A DNA stretch of 64,000 nucleotides from G963667075 sp963667075 (GTDB taxonomy: Bacteria > Pseudomonadota > Alphaproteobacteria > Micavibrionales > Micavibrionaceae). The translations under genes and the position numbers were made by a program. The first letter of the stretch is position 1; each line of letters begins with the position of its first letter. Shown here one piece after another: positions 18,260 to 27,723 of this stretch. The notes under the pieces were generated by a model that saw only the letters and a program-made list of their open reading frames with translations, did not search any database and was not told the origin of the DNA. The stretch spans positions 372,001-436,000 of the forward strand of contig OY762938.1 in assembly GCA_963667075.1 (NCBI GenBank). Reading direction: 5' to 3'.

Positions 18260-20906
18260 TCGCTTGCGCCGCGGCCAGACGTGCGATGGGGACGCGGTAG
18301 GCCGAGCAGGACACATACGTCAACCCTGCGCGTTCACAGAAATCAATAGAATCCGGGTCTCCACCATGCTCGCCGCAAATACCCAGCTTGATATCAGAGC
18401 GCACAGAATGACCCTTTTCTACAGCAATTTTAATGAGCTGCCCCACCCCTTTTTGATCAAGACTGACAAACGGATCCTTTTTAAAGAGTCCCCGCTCCAC
18501 ATAAAACGGCAGGAAAGAGCTGGCATCATCACGGCTGATTCCCAGTGCTGTCTGTGTCAGGTCGTTTGTACCAAAACTAAAGAAAGCCGCTTCCCTTGCT
18601 ATGTCATCGGCTACAAGACAACTACGTGGCAGCTCAATCATTGTACCAACCTGATAATCAATTTTTGTGCCCTGCTCTGCCATGACCGTTTCTGCTGTTT
18701 TCTGAACGGCTTCTCTTAAAATAGCGAGCTCCTTGCGTGTGGCAATCAGGGGAATCATAATCTCTGGAATAATGGCTTTCCCGCCTTCACGCACGACCAT
18801 AATGGCCGCTTCAATAATAGCGCGGGCCTGCATTTCATAAATTTCCGGATACGTGATCCCAAGGCGACAGCCTCTGTGTCCCAGCATGGGGTTAGACTCA
18901 CGCAATTCATCAAGACGGTGACATACTTTTTCCTCACTCAGACGCGCATTCCGGGCAAAGAGGGCTATATCCTCCGCTGTATGTGGCAAAAATTCATGCA
19001 AAGGCGGATCCAGCAAACGGATGGTTACCGGCAGGCCATCCATAATTCTGAACAGCCCTTTAAAGTCCGCCCGTTGTTCCGGTAAAAGCTTTGCCAGAAT
19101 ATCGCGGCGCTGGCGGCCATTTTCAACAAAAATCATTTCACGGACTTTTTGAATACGCCCCGGATCAAAGAACATATGTTCCGTCCGGCACAAACCAATG
19201 CCCTGAGCCCCAAAGTCTCTGGCCGTTCTGGCATCTTCTGGCGTTTCAGCATTGGCCCTTACCGCCATACGACGCATCGTATCGGCCCATTCCATCACCG
19301 TAGAAAAGTCACCGGACAAGGAGGGTTTCAGCGTTGGAATTTCCCCTCTCATGACTTCACCTGTAGAACCATCAATTGTGATCAGATCGCCTTCCTCAAT
19401 TTCAAGACGCCCCGCATACATACGCTTGCCCGCATAATCAATTCGCAAACTACCGGCCCCCGCCACACATGGACGGCCCATGCCGCGCGCCACAACCGCC
19501 GCGTGACTGGTCATACCACCGCGCGTTGTCAAAATGCCTTGCGCCACATACATACCATGAATATCATCCGGCGATGTTTCAACACGCACAAGAATAACTT
19601 TTTCGCCTTTTTCAGCTCGTTTTTCTGCTTCTTCCGTTGAAAAGACAACCCTGCCGCTGGCCGCTCCGGGAGACGCCGATAAACCGTGCCCGATAACATC
19701 ACGTTCTGCCGCCGGATCAAGGGTCGGATGTAAAAGCTGATCCAGCATATCAGCGTCGATACGCAAAAGGGCTTCTTCTTTTGTAATAAGCCCTTCTTCT
19801 ACCATATCCACCGCTATTTTAATCGCTGCCCCGGCTGTCCTTTTTCCGGTTCTTGTCTGAAGCATATACAGTTTACCCTGCTGAACCGTAAACTCTATAT
19901 CCTGCATCTCTCTGTAGTGATGTTCCAGCGTCTGGCGTACTTCATTCAGCTTTTTGAACATCTCCGGCATAATTTCTTCCATCGCCGGCGTTTCAAGACC
20001 ATCCCTTTCTTTGCCGATTCTGGTCAACGACTGCGGTGTACGAATACCAGCAACGACATCCTCACCTTGCGCATTCACAAGATATTCACCATAGAAGTAA
20101 TTGTCTCCTGTTGAGGGATCTCTTGTAAAAGCTACCCCTGTGGCTGAATTTTCTCCCATATTGCCAAAAACCATTGCCTGCACATTCACCGCCGTTCCCC
20201 AGTCATCAGGAATATGGTTCATCTTGCGGTAAAGCATAGCCCGCGGCAGATTCCATGATTTGAAAACCGCACCAATGCCGCCCCATAACTGCTCAAGAGG
20301 TGCTTCAGGGAAACCATTTTCCAGCTCTTCTTCAACATGCGCCTTATAAGCCGATACAATATCCTTCCAGCCTTGCGCTGTGACATCTGTATCCTTGTTA
20401 CAACCGTGCTCTTTTTTGTAAGAATCCAAAATAGCTTCAAAATCATGATACGGAATGCCTAGAACGACATCGCTATACATCTGGATAAAGCGGCGGTAAC
20501 AATCCCAGGCAAAACGCTCATCTCCCGCACGTTTTGCAAGACCTTCAACGGTTTCATCGTTAAGCCCCATATTGAGAACGGAATCCATCATGCCCGGCAT
20601 TGACACTCTGGCACCGGAACGGACGGACAGTAAAAGCGGATTTTCCGGGTCACCAAATTTAGCCCCCATGGCCTCTTCCATTTTGGAAACGGCCTGTTCC
20701 ATCTGCTCCCTTAATTTAGAAGGATAAGAACATTCATTTTCGTAGAAATAAGTGCAAGCCTCTGTCGTGATCGTAAATCCTGGCGGGACAGGCAAGCCCA
20801 TACACGCCATCTCGGCCAAATTAGCCCCTTTTCCGCCCAAAAGATTCCGCATCGTTGCATTACCTTCTGTCGTCTCTCCACCGAAACCATACACCCATTT
20901 TGTCAT
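18210..20906 (-). CDS. ppdK: Pyruvate, phosphate dikinase
   Basis: Interconverts pyruvate + ATP + Pi with PEP + AMP + PPi. 898 aa, normal length. N-terminal ATP-grasp domain (KWVYGFGG, LLGGKGANLAEMACMGLPVP), central swivelling phosphohistidine domain with GGMTSHAAVVARGMGRPCVAG (His of TSHAA), and C-terminal PEP/pyruvate TIM barrel with LCRTEHMFF, NPMLGHRGCRLGI and the Cys of LGICGEHGGDP. The ATG at 20906 has AGAGG 8 nt upstream; a TTG two codons earlier is less likely. Points to gluconeogenic or PPi-linked PEP metabolism. Confidence 0.97.
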   Translation of the reverse strand: MTKWVYGFGGETTEGNATMRNLLGGKGANLAEMACMGLPVPPGFTITTEACTYFYENECSYPSKLREQMEQAVSKMEEAMGAKFGDPENPLLLSVRSGARVSMPGMMDSVLNMGLNDETVEGLAKRAGDERFAWDCYRRFIQMYSDVVLGIPYHDFEAILDSYKKEHGCNKDTDVTAQGWKDIVSAYKAHVEEELENGFPEAPLEQLWGGIGAVFKSWNLPRAMLYRKMNHIPDDWGTAVNVQAMVFGNMGENSATGVAFTRDPSTGDNYFYGEYLVNAQGEDVVAGIRTPQSLTRIGKERDGLETPAMEEIMPEMFKKLNEVRQTLEHHYREMQDIEFTVQQGKLYMLQTRTGKRTAGAAIKIAVDMVEEGLITKEEALLRIDADMLDQLLHPTLDPAAERDVIGHGLSASPGAASGRVVFSTEEAEKRAEKGEKVILVRVETSPDDIHGMYVAQGILTTRGGMTSHAAVVARGMGRPCVAGAGSLRIDYAGKRMYAGRLEIEEGDLITIDGSTGEVMRGEIPTLKPSLSGDFSTVMEWADTMRRMAVRANAETPEDARTARDFGAQGIGLCRTEHMFFDPGRIQKVREMIFVENGRQRRDILAKLLPEQRADFKGLFRIMDGLPVTIRLLDPPLHEFLPHTAEDIALFARNARLSEEKVCHRLDELRESNPMLGHRGCRLGITYPEIYEMQARAIIEAAIMVVREGGKAIIPEIMIPLIATRKELAILREAVQKTAETVMAEQGTKIDYQVGTMIELPRSCLVADDIAREAAFFSFGTNDLTQTALGISRDDASSFLPFYVERGLFKKDPFVSLDQKGVGQLIKIAVEKGHSVRSDIKLGICGEHGGDPDSIDFCERAGLTYVSCSAYRVPIARLAAAQATIRAKLRAEEDKKKVV

Positions 20907-20971
20907 CACCAAACCTCTTTCTTATTTTCATTTTTATACGTTCAGGATCTTCTTCTATGACACCATTTTCC

Positions 20972-21478
20972 TTATAACGACTTTAACAGCATAAGGCAAA
21001 GATCATTATCAACAATCCTCGTTTCTCCGTAAAATACCGGTGCCCTGTCATAAACCAATCCTTGACCATCAGGCTCATATCCCATTGATATATATAGTTT
21101 TTGTGCACCTCCAAAAATAGAAAGGAGCCCTACAGAAATACCTATCATATCTCTGCCCTCCTCACGCGCCAAAGCCTCACAAAACGTAATAAGAGCCTTT
21201 GCTATGCCCTGCCTGCGATAGTCGGGATGCACAAACAGCCCCTGAATTTCTGGAATGCCCAATTTTCGAAACGGTGAATATTTTGGATTTTTATTGTAAA
21301 AACAAAATGCTGCATCCTCTTCCTCACATTTTGCAATAAAAATTTCAAGGCACCCTTCTTTTTGCGATAAAAACACTTGTTCCAAATATGCCTTGTTAGC
21401 CTCTCCGCCACCTTCCATCTTAAAAAGAATACATAAATCATCAGATAAAGCTTTACGAACGGTCACTTTTTGGGGCAT
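20972..21478 (-). CDS. GNAT-family N-acetyltransferase
   Basis: 168 aa with the acetyl-CoA pyrophosphate-binding motif A: GLFVHPDYRRQGIAKALITFCEALA (RRQGIA = R/Q-x-x-G-x-G/A). The C-terminal LYISMGYEPDGQGLVYD is typical motif B. Preceded within 9 bp by the 5' region of glyQS on the opposite strand. The acceptor substrate cannot be told. It reads toward ppdK, 66 bp apart, so it could be cotranscribed. Confidence 0.85.
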   Translation of the reverse strand: MPQKVTVRKALSDDLCILFKMEGGGEANKAYLEQVFLSQKEGCLEIFIAKCEEEDAAFCFYNKNPKYSPFRKLGIPEIQGLFVHPDYRRQGIAKALITFCEALAREEGRDMIGISVGLLSIFGGAQKLYISMGYEPDGQGLVYDRAPVFYGETRIVDNDLCLMLLKSL

Positions 21479-21541
21479 GCTCTTGCTCTGTTTTTGAAAG
21501 TTGAAACTCTAGGACTTAATATTAATTATGAGGTTTATTCT

Positions 21542-23089
21542 ATGTCTTGCCCGGCCACAAAACAAGATACTACCACCCAAACACCTGATATGAAAGACAT
21601 TGTTGCACTGGCGAAACGCCGCGGCTTTGTTTTCCCCGCTTCAGAAATCTATGGCGGTATCAACGGTTTTTGGGATTTCGGACCTTTGGGCGTAGAACTA
21701 AAGAATAATATCAGGGATTTGTGGTGGAAGGCGATGGTTATCACCCCCCCGATCGGCCCTGACGGAGAGCCCGTCCAGATCGTCGGTGTGGACTCAGCCC
21801 TTATTCAAAACCCCAAAGCATGGGTAGCTTCCGGCCATGTGGGCGGCTTTTCTGATCCTATGGTAGACTGCCGCGAAACAAAGCTGAGATACCGCGCAGA
21901 CCATTTGATGGTCCTTGTGCCTAAAGATGGCGAAGGCCCATGGGTTGCTGTACACGAAGAAGCAGAACCCGAAGAAATCGAAAAACGCCTCAAAAAAGTG
22001 GCAAAAGGAAAAGCTGCCGGAGACTTTGAAAGAGCCCCTCTTCCCCAAGTCGATACAGCAGATTACGGCAAAATCATTGCCCCTGATACAAACACAGCCG
22101 GCACACTGACAGAACCTAAAGAATTCAACCTCATGTTTGAAACCTATGTCGGTGCCACACAAAGCGAAGACAGCAAAGCCTATCTTCGCCCGGAAACGGC
22201 ACAAGGCATCTTCCTGAACTACAAAAATGTGCTGGACAGTTCCCGCGTTCGAGTCCCGTTTGGTATCGCTCAAATCGGTAAAGCGTTCCGGAACGAGGTA
22301 AACCCCAGAAACTTTATCTTCCGTTCCCGCGAATTCGAACAAATGGAAATGGAATTTTTCTGTCACCCGGATGAGGCTCAAAAATGGCGTAATTTCTGGT
22401 TTGAAGAGCGTGTGCGCTGGTGGAAATCCATTGGTATTTCTGACAAAAACCTTCAAATGCGCGACCATGATTCAGATGAGCTGTCCCACTACGCTAAAGA
22501 AGGCTATGGCACCGCCGACGTCGAATACCGTTTTCCCTTCACAGCCCCCGGTTTTGGTGAGCTCGAAGGCATTGCCCACCGCTGCGACTTTGACCTGAAA
22601 CAGCATCAGGCCCATTCCGGCACAAAACTTGAGTATATGGATCCGGTAACCAATGAGCGTTACCTGCCACACGTCATCGAACCAGCCTCCGGTTTAACAC
22701 GCGGTACACTGGCCCTTCTGTGCGAAGCTTACACCATTGATCCAAACCGGCCTTCTGGTGTTTATCTCAACTTCCTGCCATCTGTTGCCCCTAAGAAAGC
22801 GGCTATTCTGCCACTCACGGCAAAAGGAGCGCATCCTGAAATCGCACAGAAGCTTTATATGGATCTTCGCGAGCATTACAATATCGACCTTGATATAAAA
22901 CAGAACATTGGTAAACGCTACGCCCGTCAGGATGAGATCGGCACTCCGTTCTGTTTCACCATTGATAATGACACCATCGAAGATCAAACAGTCACTGTGC
23001 GTCACAGAAACACAATGAAGCAAGAACGCATCCACATGGATAACATTCTTGAATTCATGCAAAAGGAAATGGCCCTGCTTTCAAGATAA
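21542..23089 (+). CDS. glyQS: Glycyl-tRNA synthetase, single-chain (class IIa, alpha2) type
   Basis: Charges tRNA-Gly. 515 aa as one polypeptide of the homodimeric (archaeal/eukaryotic/Gram-positive) type: VFPASEIYGGINGFWDFGPLG, LMFETYVG, the class II motif 2 region FRNEVNPRNFIFRSREFEQ, and LTRGTLALLCEAY motif 3 with the C-terminal anticodon-binding domain. Most alphaproteobacteria carry the unrelated tetrameric GlyQ+GlyS enzyme, so this is notable. The ATG at 21542 has GAGG upstream; a longer frame from 21470 has no site. The next ORF starts on its stop codon. Confidence 0.93.
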   Translation: MSCPATKQDTTTQTPDMKDIVALAKRRGFVFPASEIYGGINGFWDFGPLGVELKNNIRDLWWKAMVITPPIGPDGEPVQIVGVDSALIQNPKAWVASGHVGGFSDPMVDCRETKLRYRADHLMVLVPKDGEGPWVAVHEEAEPEEIEKRLKKVAKGKAAGDFERAPLPQVDTADYGKIIAPDTNTAGTLTEPKEFNLMFETYVGATQSEDSKAYLRPETAQGIFLNYKNVLDSSRVRVPFGIAQIGKAFRNEVNPRNFIFRSREFEQMEMEFFCHPDEAQKWRNFWFEERVRWWKSIGISDKNLQMRDHDSDELSHYAKEGYGTADVEYRFPFTAPGFGELEGIAHRCDFDLKQHQAHSGTKLEYMDPVTNERYLPHVIEPASGLTRGTLALLCEAYTIDPNRPSGVYLNFLPSVAPKKAAILPLTAKGAHPEIAQKLYMDLREHYNIDLDIKQNIGKRYARQDEIGTPFCFTIDNDTIEDQTVTVRHRNTMKQERIHMDNILEFMQKEMALLSR

Positions 23090-23391
23090 TGAAGAACAAA
23101 GACCTTTTATGTTTTTTTCTCTGCCTCGGTATTCTGTTTATACCGCTCGCAGGATATTGTGATTGCGGGTGCAAAGGAAACAGTACCGATAAGAAAAAAA
23201 TATATTACAACGATTTGCGCAAACGCTGCAAAATAAGATCGAATCAAGCCTGCTGTCTGTCTTCTGTCGATTATCTTGAAAAAAACAATCTGCACACCCC
23301 CCAAAATGGAACATGCGAGAAAGGCTATGTGGCTTACACCGTAGTAAAATGCGTATCCAGCTATCAGGCCTGCGTACCCCAAGAGGATTAA
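23089..23391 (+). CDS. Small secreted cysteine-rich protein, unknown
   Basis: 100 aa, starting on the last base of the glyQS stop (TAATG), which implies translational coupling. The N-terminus is a signal peptide (CFFLCLGILFIPLAGYC); the mature part has nine cysteines (CDCGC, RC, ACC, TC, KC, AC), suggesting a disulphide-stabilised periplasmic or extracellular domain. It is not a convincing lipobox (LAGYC). No known family recognised. Why it should be coupled to an aminoacyl-tRNA synthetase is unclear; it may simply ride on that transcript. Confidence 0.65.
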   Translation: MKNKDLLCFFLCLGILFIPLAGYCDCGCKGNSTDKKKIYYNDLRKRCKIRSNQACCLSSVDYLEKNNLHTPQNGTCEKGYVAYTVVKCVSSYQACVPQED

Positions 23392-23489
23392 CGCCCGTTA
23401 AAATCACATCGTAATTTACAGGCACGCTTTTTAAATTTTTTTGATCCACGCCCTTTTTTGCTACGTAATAACCAGTGATAATAAAAAAG

Positions 23490-23518
23490 CTTGCCATTTG
23501 TTGGGAGTTTTTCTATTT
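23490..23518 (+). promoter_or_regulatory. RpoH-type heat-shock promoter for dnaK
   Basis: CTTGCC, 17-bp spacer, CTATTT. This fits the alphaproteobacterial sigma-32 pattern (CTTG, 17-18 bp, CyTATnT). It leaves a leader of about 120 nt before the dnaK ATG. Confidence 0.6.
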
Positions 23519-23647
23519 CATTCTCTGGATTTTGTAGATTTCTGTGCTATAAGACAAGATCATGAAATCCGAAAAAAGGGAATTAGAGGAGTGCCACTTT
23601 TATTGGGCTTCTTTATGTGTTCGCCACTAAGATAAACGAGGTAAAAA

Positions 23648-25621
23648 ATGAGCAAAGTTATAGGTATCGACCTAGGAACAACAAACTCTTGTGTTGCCGT
23701 GATGGACGGCAAAGAATCAAAAATCATTGAAAATGCAGAAGGTGCAAGAACCACCCCTTCCATGGTTGCGTTCAGCAAGGATGGGGAAATGCTTGTCGGG
23801 CAACCAGCCAAAAGACAGGCTGTTACGAATCCTGAAAACACGCTTTATGCAATCAAGCGTCTGATCGGGCGTCGTTTTGATGACCCGGAAGTCGTCGATA
23901 TGAAGAGCAAAGCCCCTTTCAATATCATTGAAGGAGAGAATGGCGATGCCTGGGTTGAAGTAGAAGGACAAAAATATGCGCCTTCGCAAATTGCCGCCTA
24001 CATCCTGCAAAAAATGAAAGAGACAGCGGAAAGCTATCTTGGCGAAAAAGTGACAAAAGCTGTTATTACTGTACCAGCCTACTTCAATGACGCGCAAAGA
24101 CAGGCCACAAAAGATGCCGGTAAAATTGCCGGTCTGGAAGTGGAGAGAATCATTAACGAACCAACCGCCGCAGCACTGGCTTACGGTCTTGATAAGAAAG
24201 ACACCGGTACAATTGCAGTGTACGACCTTGGTGGTGGTACCTTTGATATCTCCGTTCTGGAAATTGGCGACGGTGTTTTTGAAGTAAAATCAACAAATGG
24301 CGACACCTTCCTTGGTGGTGAAGACTTTGACTTGCGGATTATTGACTATCTGGCCGATGAGTTCAAAAAAGAACAATCCATTGATCTTCGTAATGACAAG
24401 CTGGCCCTGCAACGCTTGAAAGAAGCCGCTGAAAAAGCTAAAATTGAGCTTTCCAGTGCCACACAAACTGAAGTTAACCTGCCCTTCATCACGGCAGACC
24501 AGTCAGGCCCCAAACACCTGAATGTCCGACTCTCCAGAGCAAAACTCGAATCTCTGGTAGACGATCTCATCAAGAGAACACAAAAACCTTTGGAAGCGGC
24601 CATCAAAGATGCCGGGCTTAAAACATCGGATATTGATGATATTGTTCTGGTTGGCGGCATGACCCGTATGCCAAAAATCATTGAAACCGTCAGGGAGTTC
24701 TTTGGCAGAGAGCCGCACAAGGGCGTGAACCCGGATGAGGTCGTTGCAGATGGCGCTGCTATTCAAGGCGGCGTGCTGAGAGGCGATGTCAAGGATGTTC
24801 TGCTTCTTGATGTAACCCCTCTTTCCCTTGGTATTGAGACATTGGGCGGGGTTTTCACGCGTCTGATAGACCGGAACACGACCATCCCAACGAAAAAGTC
24901 TCAAGTATTTTCTACGGCAGAAAACAATCAAAATGCTGTGACTATTCGTGTGTTTCAGGGGGAACGCGAAATGGCAACCGATAACAAGCTGCTTGGACAG
25001 TTTGATCTGGTTGGTATTCCACCTGCCCCACGTGGCGTACCGCAAATCGAAGTGACATTTGATATTGACGCCAATGGTATTGTTCAGGTCTCTGCGAAAG
25101 ATCAGGCCACAGGCAAGGAACAACAGATCCGTATTCAGGCGTCTGGCGGCTTAAGCGATTCAGACATTGACAAGATGGTAAAAGACGCTGAAATTCATGC
25201 GGCAGACGATAAGAAACGCCGCGAAAGTGCTGAGGCCAAAAACAAGGCTGAGTCTCTTGTTAATACAGTCGAAAAGAGCATGGAAGAACTAGGGGGCAGT
25301 CTCTCTGATAGCGAAAAAGAAGAGACGGAAAAAGCCCTTGACGATCTTAAGTCCGTTATGGGTGACGATGATCTGGATGAAATCATTTCCAAAACAGAAG
25401 CCCTTGAAAAAGCCTCTATGGCACTTGGTGAAAAAGTTTATCGCAAAGCACAAGAAGAGCAGGCTGCTGCCAGTGCCAAAAACGATGACACGGACTCTGC
25501 TGACGATACAGCCTCTGATAATAGTGGTGATGATGGTGACGACTCCGAGTTTCTGGATGCTGAGTTTATGGAGCTTGAAGAAGACGACCCCAAAAATGGA
25601 AAAGATAAAAAATCAGCTTAA
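23648..25621 (+). CDS. dnaK: Chaperone protein DnaK (Hsp70)
   Basis: 657 aa. ATPase domain with IGIDLGTTNSCVAVMDG, AVITVPAYFNDAQRQATKDA, IAVYDLGGGTFDISVLEIG and DIDDIVLVGGMTRMPKI; substrate domain with DVTPLSLGIETLGGVFTRLI. The C-terminal tail is very acidic (Asp/Ser run) and ends in DDPKNGKDKKSA instead of the usual EEVKDDKK-like end. RBS GAGGT precedes the ATG. It heads a dnaK - J-domain gene - dnaJ unit, with a heat-shock promoter upstream. Confidence 0.98.
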   Translation: MSKVIGIDLGTTNSCVAVMDGKESKIIENAEGARTTPSMVAFSKDGEMLVGQPAKRQAVTNPENTLYAIKRLIGRRFDDPEVVDMKSKAPFNIIEGENGDAWVEVEGQKYAPSQIAAYILQKMKETAESYLGEKVTKAVITVPAYFNDAQRQATKDAGKIAGLEVERIINEPTAAALAYGLDKKDTGTIAVYDLGGGTFDISVLEIGDGVFEVKSTNGDTFLGGEDFDLRIIDYLADEFKKEQSIDLRNDKLALQRLKEAAEKAKIELSSATQTEVNLPFITADQSGPKHLNVRLSRAKLESLVDDLIKRTQKPLEAAIKDAGLKTSDIDDIVLVGGMTRMPKIIETVREFFGREPHKGVNPDEVVADGAAIQGGVLRGDVKDVLLLDVTPLSLGIETLGGVFTRLIDRNTTIPTKKSQVFSTAENNQNAVTIRVFQGEREMATDNKLLGQFDLVGIPPAPRGVPQIEVTFDIDANGIVQVSAKDQATGKEQQIRIQASGGLSDSDIDKMVKDAEIHAADDKKRRESAEAKNKAESLVNTVEKSMEELGGSLSDSEKEETEKALDDLKSVMGDDDLDEIISKTEALEKASMALGEKVYRKAQEEQAAASAKNDDTDSADDTASDNSGDDGDDSEFLDAEFMELEEDDPKNGKDKKSA

Positions 25622-25640
25622 ATAAATGACCAGTACAGCC

Positions 25641-25672
25641 CCCTTCCCTTGTATTTTTCATCACGGGAAGGG
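25641..25672 (+). other. Hairpin between dnaK and the J-domain gene
   Basis: CCCTTCCC (25641-25648) pairs perfectly with GGGAAGGG (25665-25672), 16-nt loop. There is no T-run, so it is more likely an mRNA processing or stability element that sets the dnaK/J-protein ratio than a terminator. Confidence 0.55.
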
Positions 25673-25694
25673 TGCTATTGCAAAAAGAAAAGAC

Positions 25695-26063
25695 ATGCAA
25701 GAAACAACGTATTCTGTCTCATATTATGATGTTTTACAGCTTCCTGTATCCAGTTCTGATGAGGATGTAAAAAAAGCCTATCGCAGGCTGGCCATGCGTT
25801 TCCATCCAGACCGGAATCCGAGCGACAAACGCATGGCGGAGCTGCGACTTCGGCTTATCAATGAAGCCTACACGCATCTAAAGACTAAAAAGGATAGAAC
25901 ACGTTATAATCGTATTTTAAAAAAACAAATGACTGTGCCAAAAGCACAGAATGATAATAAAAAGGGCGAAAAACACGTCAAAACCCTTTTTATGAGTGGG
26001 CTGGACACGTTAGTAGAAATCCTCTGGCCCATTGCGAATAAGAATAATAAGGGGCACATGTAA
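25695..26063 (+). CDS. J-domain co-chaperone, short type
   Basis: 122 aa: a J-domain (YYDVLQLPVSSSDEDVKKAY, HPD in FHPDRNPSD, then INEAYTHLKTKKDRTRYNRI) plus a 50-residue tail with a hydrophobic stretch (LFMSGLDTLVEILWPIAN) that may contact a membrane or a partner. It has no Gly/Phe region or zinc fingers, so it is a class III J-protein. The ATG at 25695 fits the domain start and places the upstream hairpin in the intergenic region; an ATG at 25626 in the same frame is the alternative. Inserted between dnaK and dnaJ, 2 bp before dnaJ. Confidence 0.8.
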   Translation: MQETTYSVSYYDVLQLPVSSSDEDVKKAYRRLAMRFHPDRNPSDKRMAELRLRLINEAYTHLKTKKDRTRYNRILKKQMTVPKAQNDNKKGEKHVKTLFMSGLDTLVEILWPIANKNNKGHM

Positions 26064-26065
26064 TT

Positions 26066-27208
26066 ATGGCTGAAGAAGATTTCTATAAAACACTGGGGGT
26101 CAGTCCATCGGCCAGTGATGATGAGATAAAAAAAGCCTATAGAAAGCTTGCTCTCAAATATCACCCGGACCAGAACAAAGACAACCCAGAAGCAGAAGAA
26201 AAATTTAAAGAGATCAGTCATGCGTATGACATCCTGAAAGATCCTAAGAAAAAAGCGGCCTATGATCGCTTTGGAGACGCGGCCTTCCAAGGGGGTGGCC
26301 CCAGAGGCACAGGAGATTTTGGTGGATTTGGGGGCACCTTTTCCGACATCTTCGAGGATATGTTTGGCGATTTTATGTCAGGCAGCCAAGGCGGGGGAAG
26401 AAATGCCTCCATGCGTGGTTCGGATGTTCAGTACACGGTTGAACTCTCACTCGAAGATGCCTTTAAAGGAAAAGAAGCGAAAATAAAGATTCCTTCCGTT
26501 TCTGTTTGTGATGCCTGTAATGGCACCGGTGCAACAGAAGGCACAAACGTAGAAAACTGTTCGACCTGTAACGGCACCGGTCGTATTCGTGTCCAGCAAG
26601 GTTTTTTTACCATTGAGCGCACATGCACAACCTGTGGCGGTGAAGGCCGGATCATCAAAAGCCCTTGTAAAAAATGCGGTGGCTCTGGCCGCATGCGCAA
26701 GGAAAAAGTCCTTAAAATCAGGATACCTGCGGGCGTAGAAACAGGACGCCGTATCAGACTGGCAGGCGAAGGAGAAGCCGGCGTCAGAGGCGGACAGCCT
26801 GGCGATCTTTATGTCCTGATTTCAGTTAAACCGCACCCGTTATTCAAACGCGACGGGGCCGACCTGCATTGCCGTGTCCCTATTCCTTTTACAACAGCCA
26901 CGCTCGGCGGCTCTCTGGAAGTGCCTACGATTGAAGGCTCAAAATCCAGTATTACAGTCCATGAAGGCACACAAACAGGACAACAACTGCGCGTTAAAGG
27001 GAAAGGTATGAGCATTCTGAACTCCGAGGCCAGAGGCAACCTATACATTGAAGTCTTCGTTGAAACGCCGGTAAACCTGAACAAAAAGCAAAAAGACATA
27101 CTCAAGCAGTTCTCTGACACCGTTGACAAGGCCGGCGCCAAGCATGCCCCGCAATCAAACGGCTTCTTCGACAAAATGAAAAATATATGGGAAGACTTGA
27201 AAGAGTAA
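26066..27208 (+). CDS. dnaJ: Chaperone protein DnaJ (Hsp40)
   Basis: 380 aa, class I. J-domain with YHPDQNKDN (HPD), Gly/Phe-rich region about 75-115, four CxxCxGxG zinc-finger repeats (CDACNGTG, CSTCNGTG, CTTCGGEG, CKKCGGSG), then the C-terminal peptide-binding domains and dimerisation end. Stimulates DnaK ATPase. Two bp downstream of the short J-protein gene, in one operon with dnaK. Ends before a structured region at 27232-27267. Confidence 0.97.
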   Translation: MAEEDFYKTLGVSPSASDDEIKKAYRKLALKYHPDQNKDNPEAEEKFKEISHAYDILKDPKKKAAYDRFGDAAFQGGGPRGTGDFGGFGGTFSDIFEDMFGDFMSGSQGGGRNASMRGSDVQYTVELSLEDAFKGKEAKIKIPSVSVCDACNGTGATEGTNVENCSTCNGTGRIRVQQGFFTIERTCTTCGGEGRIIKSPCKKCGGSGRMRKEKVLKIRIPAGVETGRRIRLAGEGEAGVRGGQPGDLYVLISVKPHPLFKRDGADLHCRVPIPFTTATLGGSLEVPTIEGSKSSITVHEGTQTGQQLRVKGKGMSILNSEARGNLYIEVFVETPVNLNKKQKDILKQFSDTVDKAGAKHAPQSNGFFDKMKNIWEDLKE

Positions 27209-27231
27209 GCTCTTCCCAAAAACCTATAAGC

Positions 27232-27267
27232 CGCACCACAAAGGCCACTAGTGTCCTCATTGGTGCG
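27232..27267 (+). other. Stem-loop after dnaJ
   Basis: CGCACCA pairs with TGGTGCG (27232-27238 with 27261-27267), and the loop holds an inner CACTAGTG palindrome. No strong T-run follows. Possible weak terminator or mRNA 3'-end structure of the dnaK operon. Confidence 0.45.
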
Positions 27268-27305
27268 TTACCATAGATACTCTTTTGCAGAGGCTTCTAT
27301 AAAAA

Positions 27306-27635
27306 CTAGCTAATAGGCGGACGAGGACGGCCCGTAACAACGCCACTGTCATAATAAGCCTCTTGACGGTTATACTCTTTCTCTACAGGCTGTCTAGGAT
27401 AATCATCCTCACCGTATTCACCTTCTTCACCATCGACAACATCAACAAAATCACCACCGAAATCGATTCCCAATACCTCAATAACGCTGCCTATATCTCT
27501 GTTATCATCGGGTGAAATTTCTTTTATATCAAGAGCATAATCATCATCAGGACACCAATCCGGTCCTCTTGATAAGGGACCTGCTGTCTCATCCCTGAGG
27601 TAATTTTTCCTGTGCCAAGGCTTCCTTTGTGTCAT
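27306..27635 (-). CDS. Acidic hypothetical protein
   Basis: 109 aa. A basic N-terminus (TQRKPWHRKNYL) is followed by a strongly acidic middle (DVVDGEEGEYGEDDYPRQ) and a Gly/Pro-rich end. GGAG stands 8 nt before the ATG, supporting a real gene. No signal peptide or domain recognised; most of it is probably disordered. It lies alone between convergent dnaJ and a pilin-like gene on its own strand. Confidence 0.6.
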   Translation of the reverse strand: MTQRKPWHRKNYLRDETAGPLSRGPDWCPDDDYALDIKEISPDDNRDIGSVIEVLGIDFGGDFVDVVDGEEGEYGEDDYPRQPVEKEYNRQEAYYDSGVVTGRPRPPIS

Positions 27636-27723
27636 AACATAGCTCCTTAAATACCTAATGTTTCAATACAAGGTAAGCACTATATATTACAAAAAATATT
27701 ATGTCAAATTTCAGCAAACCGTC

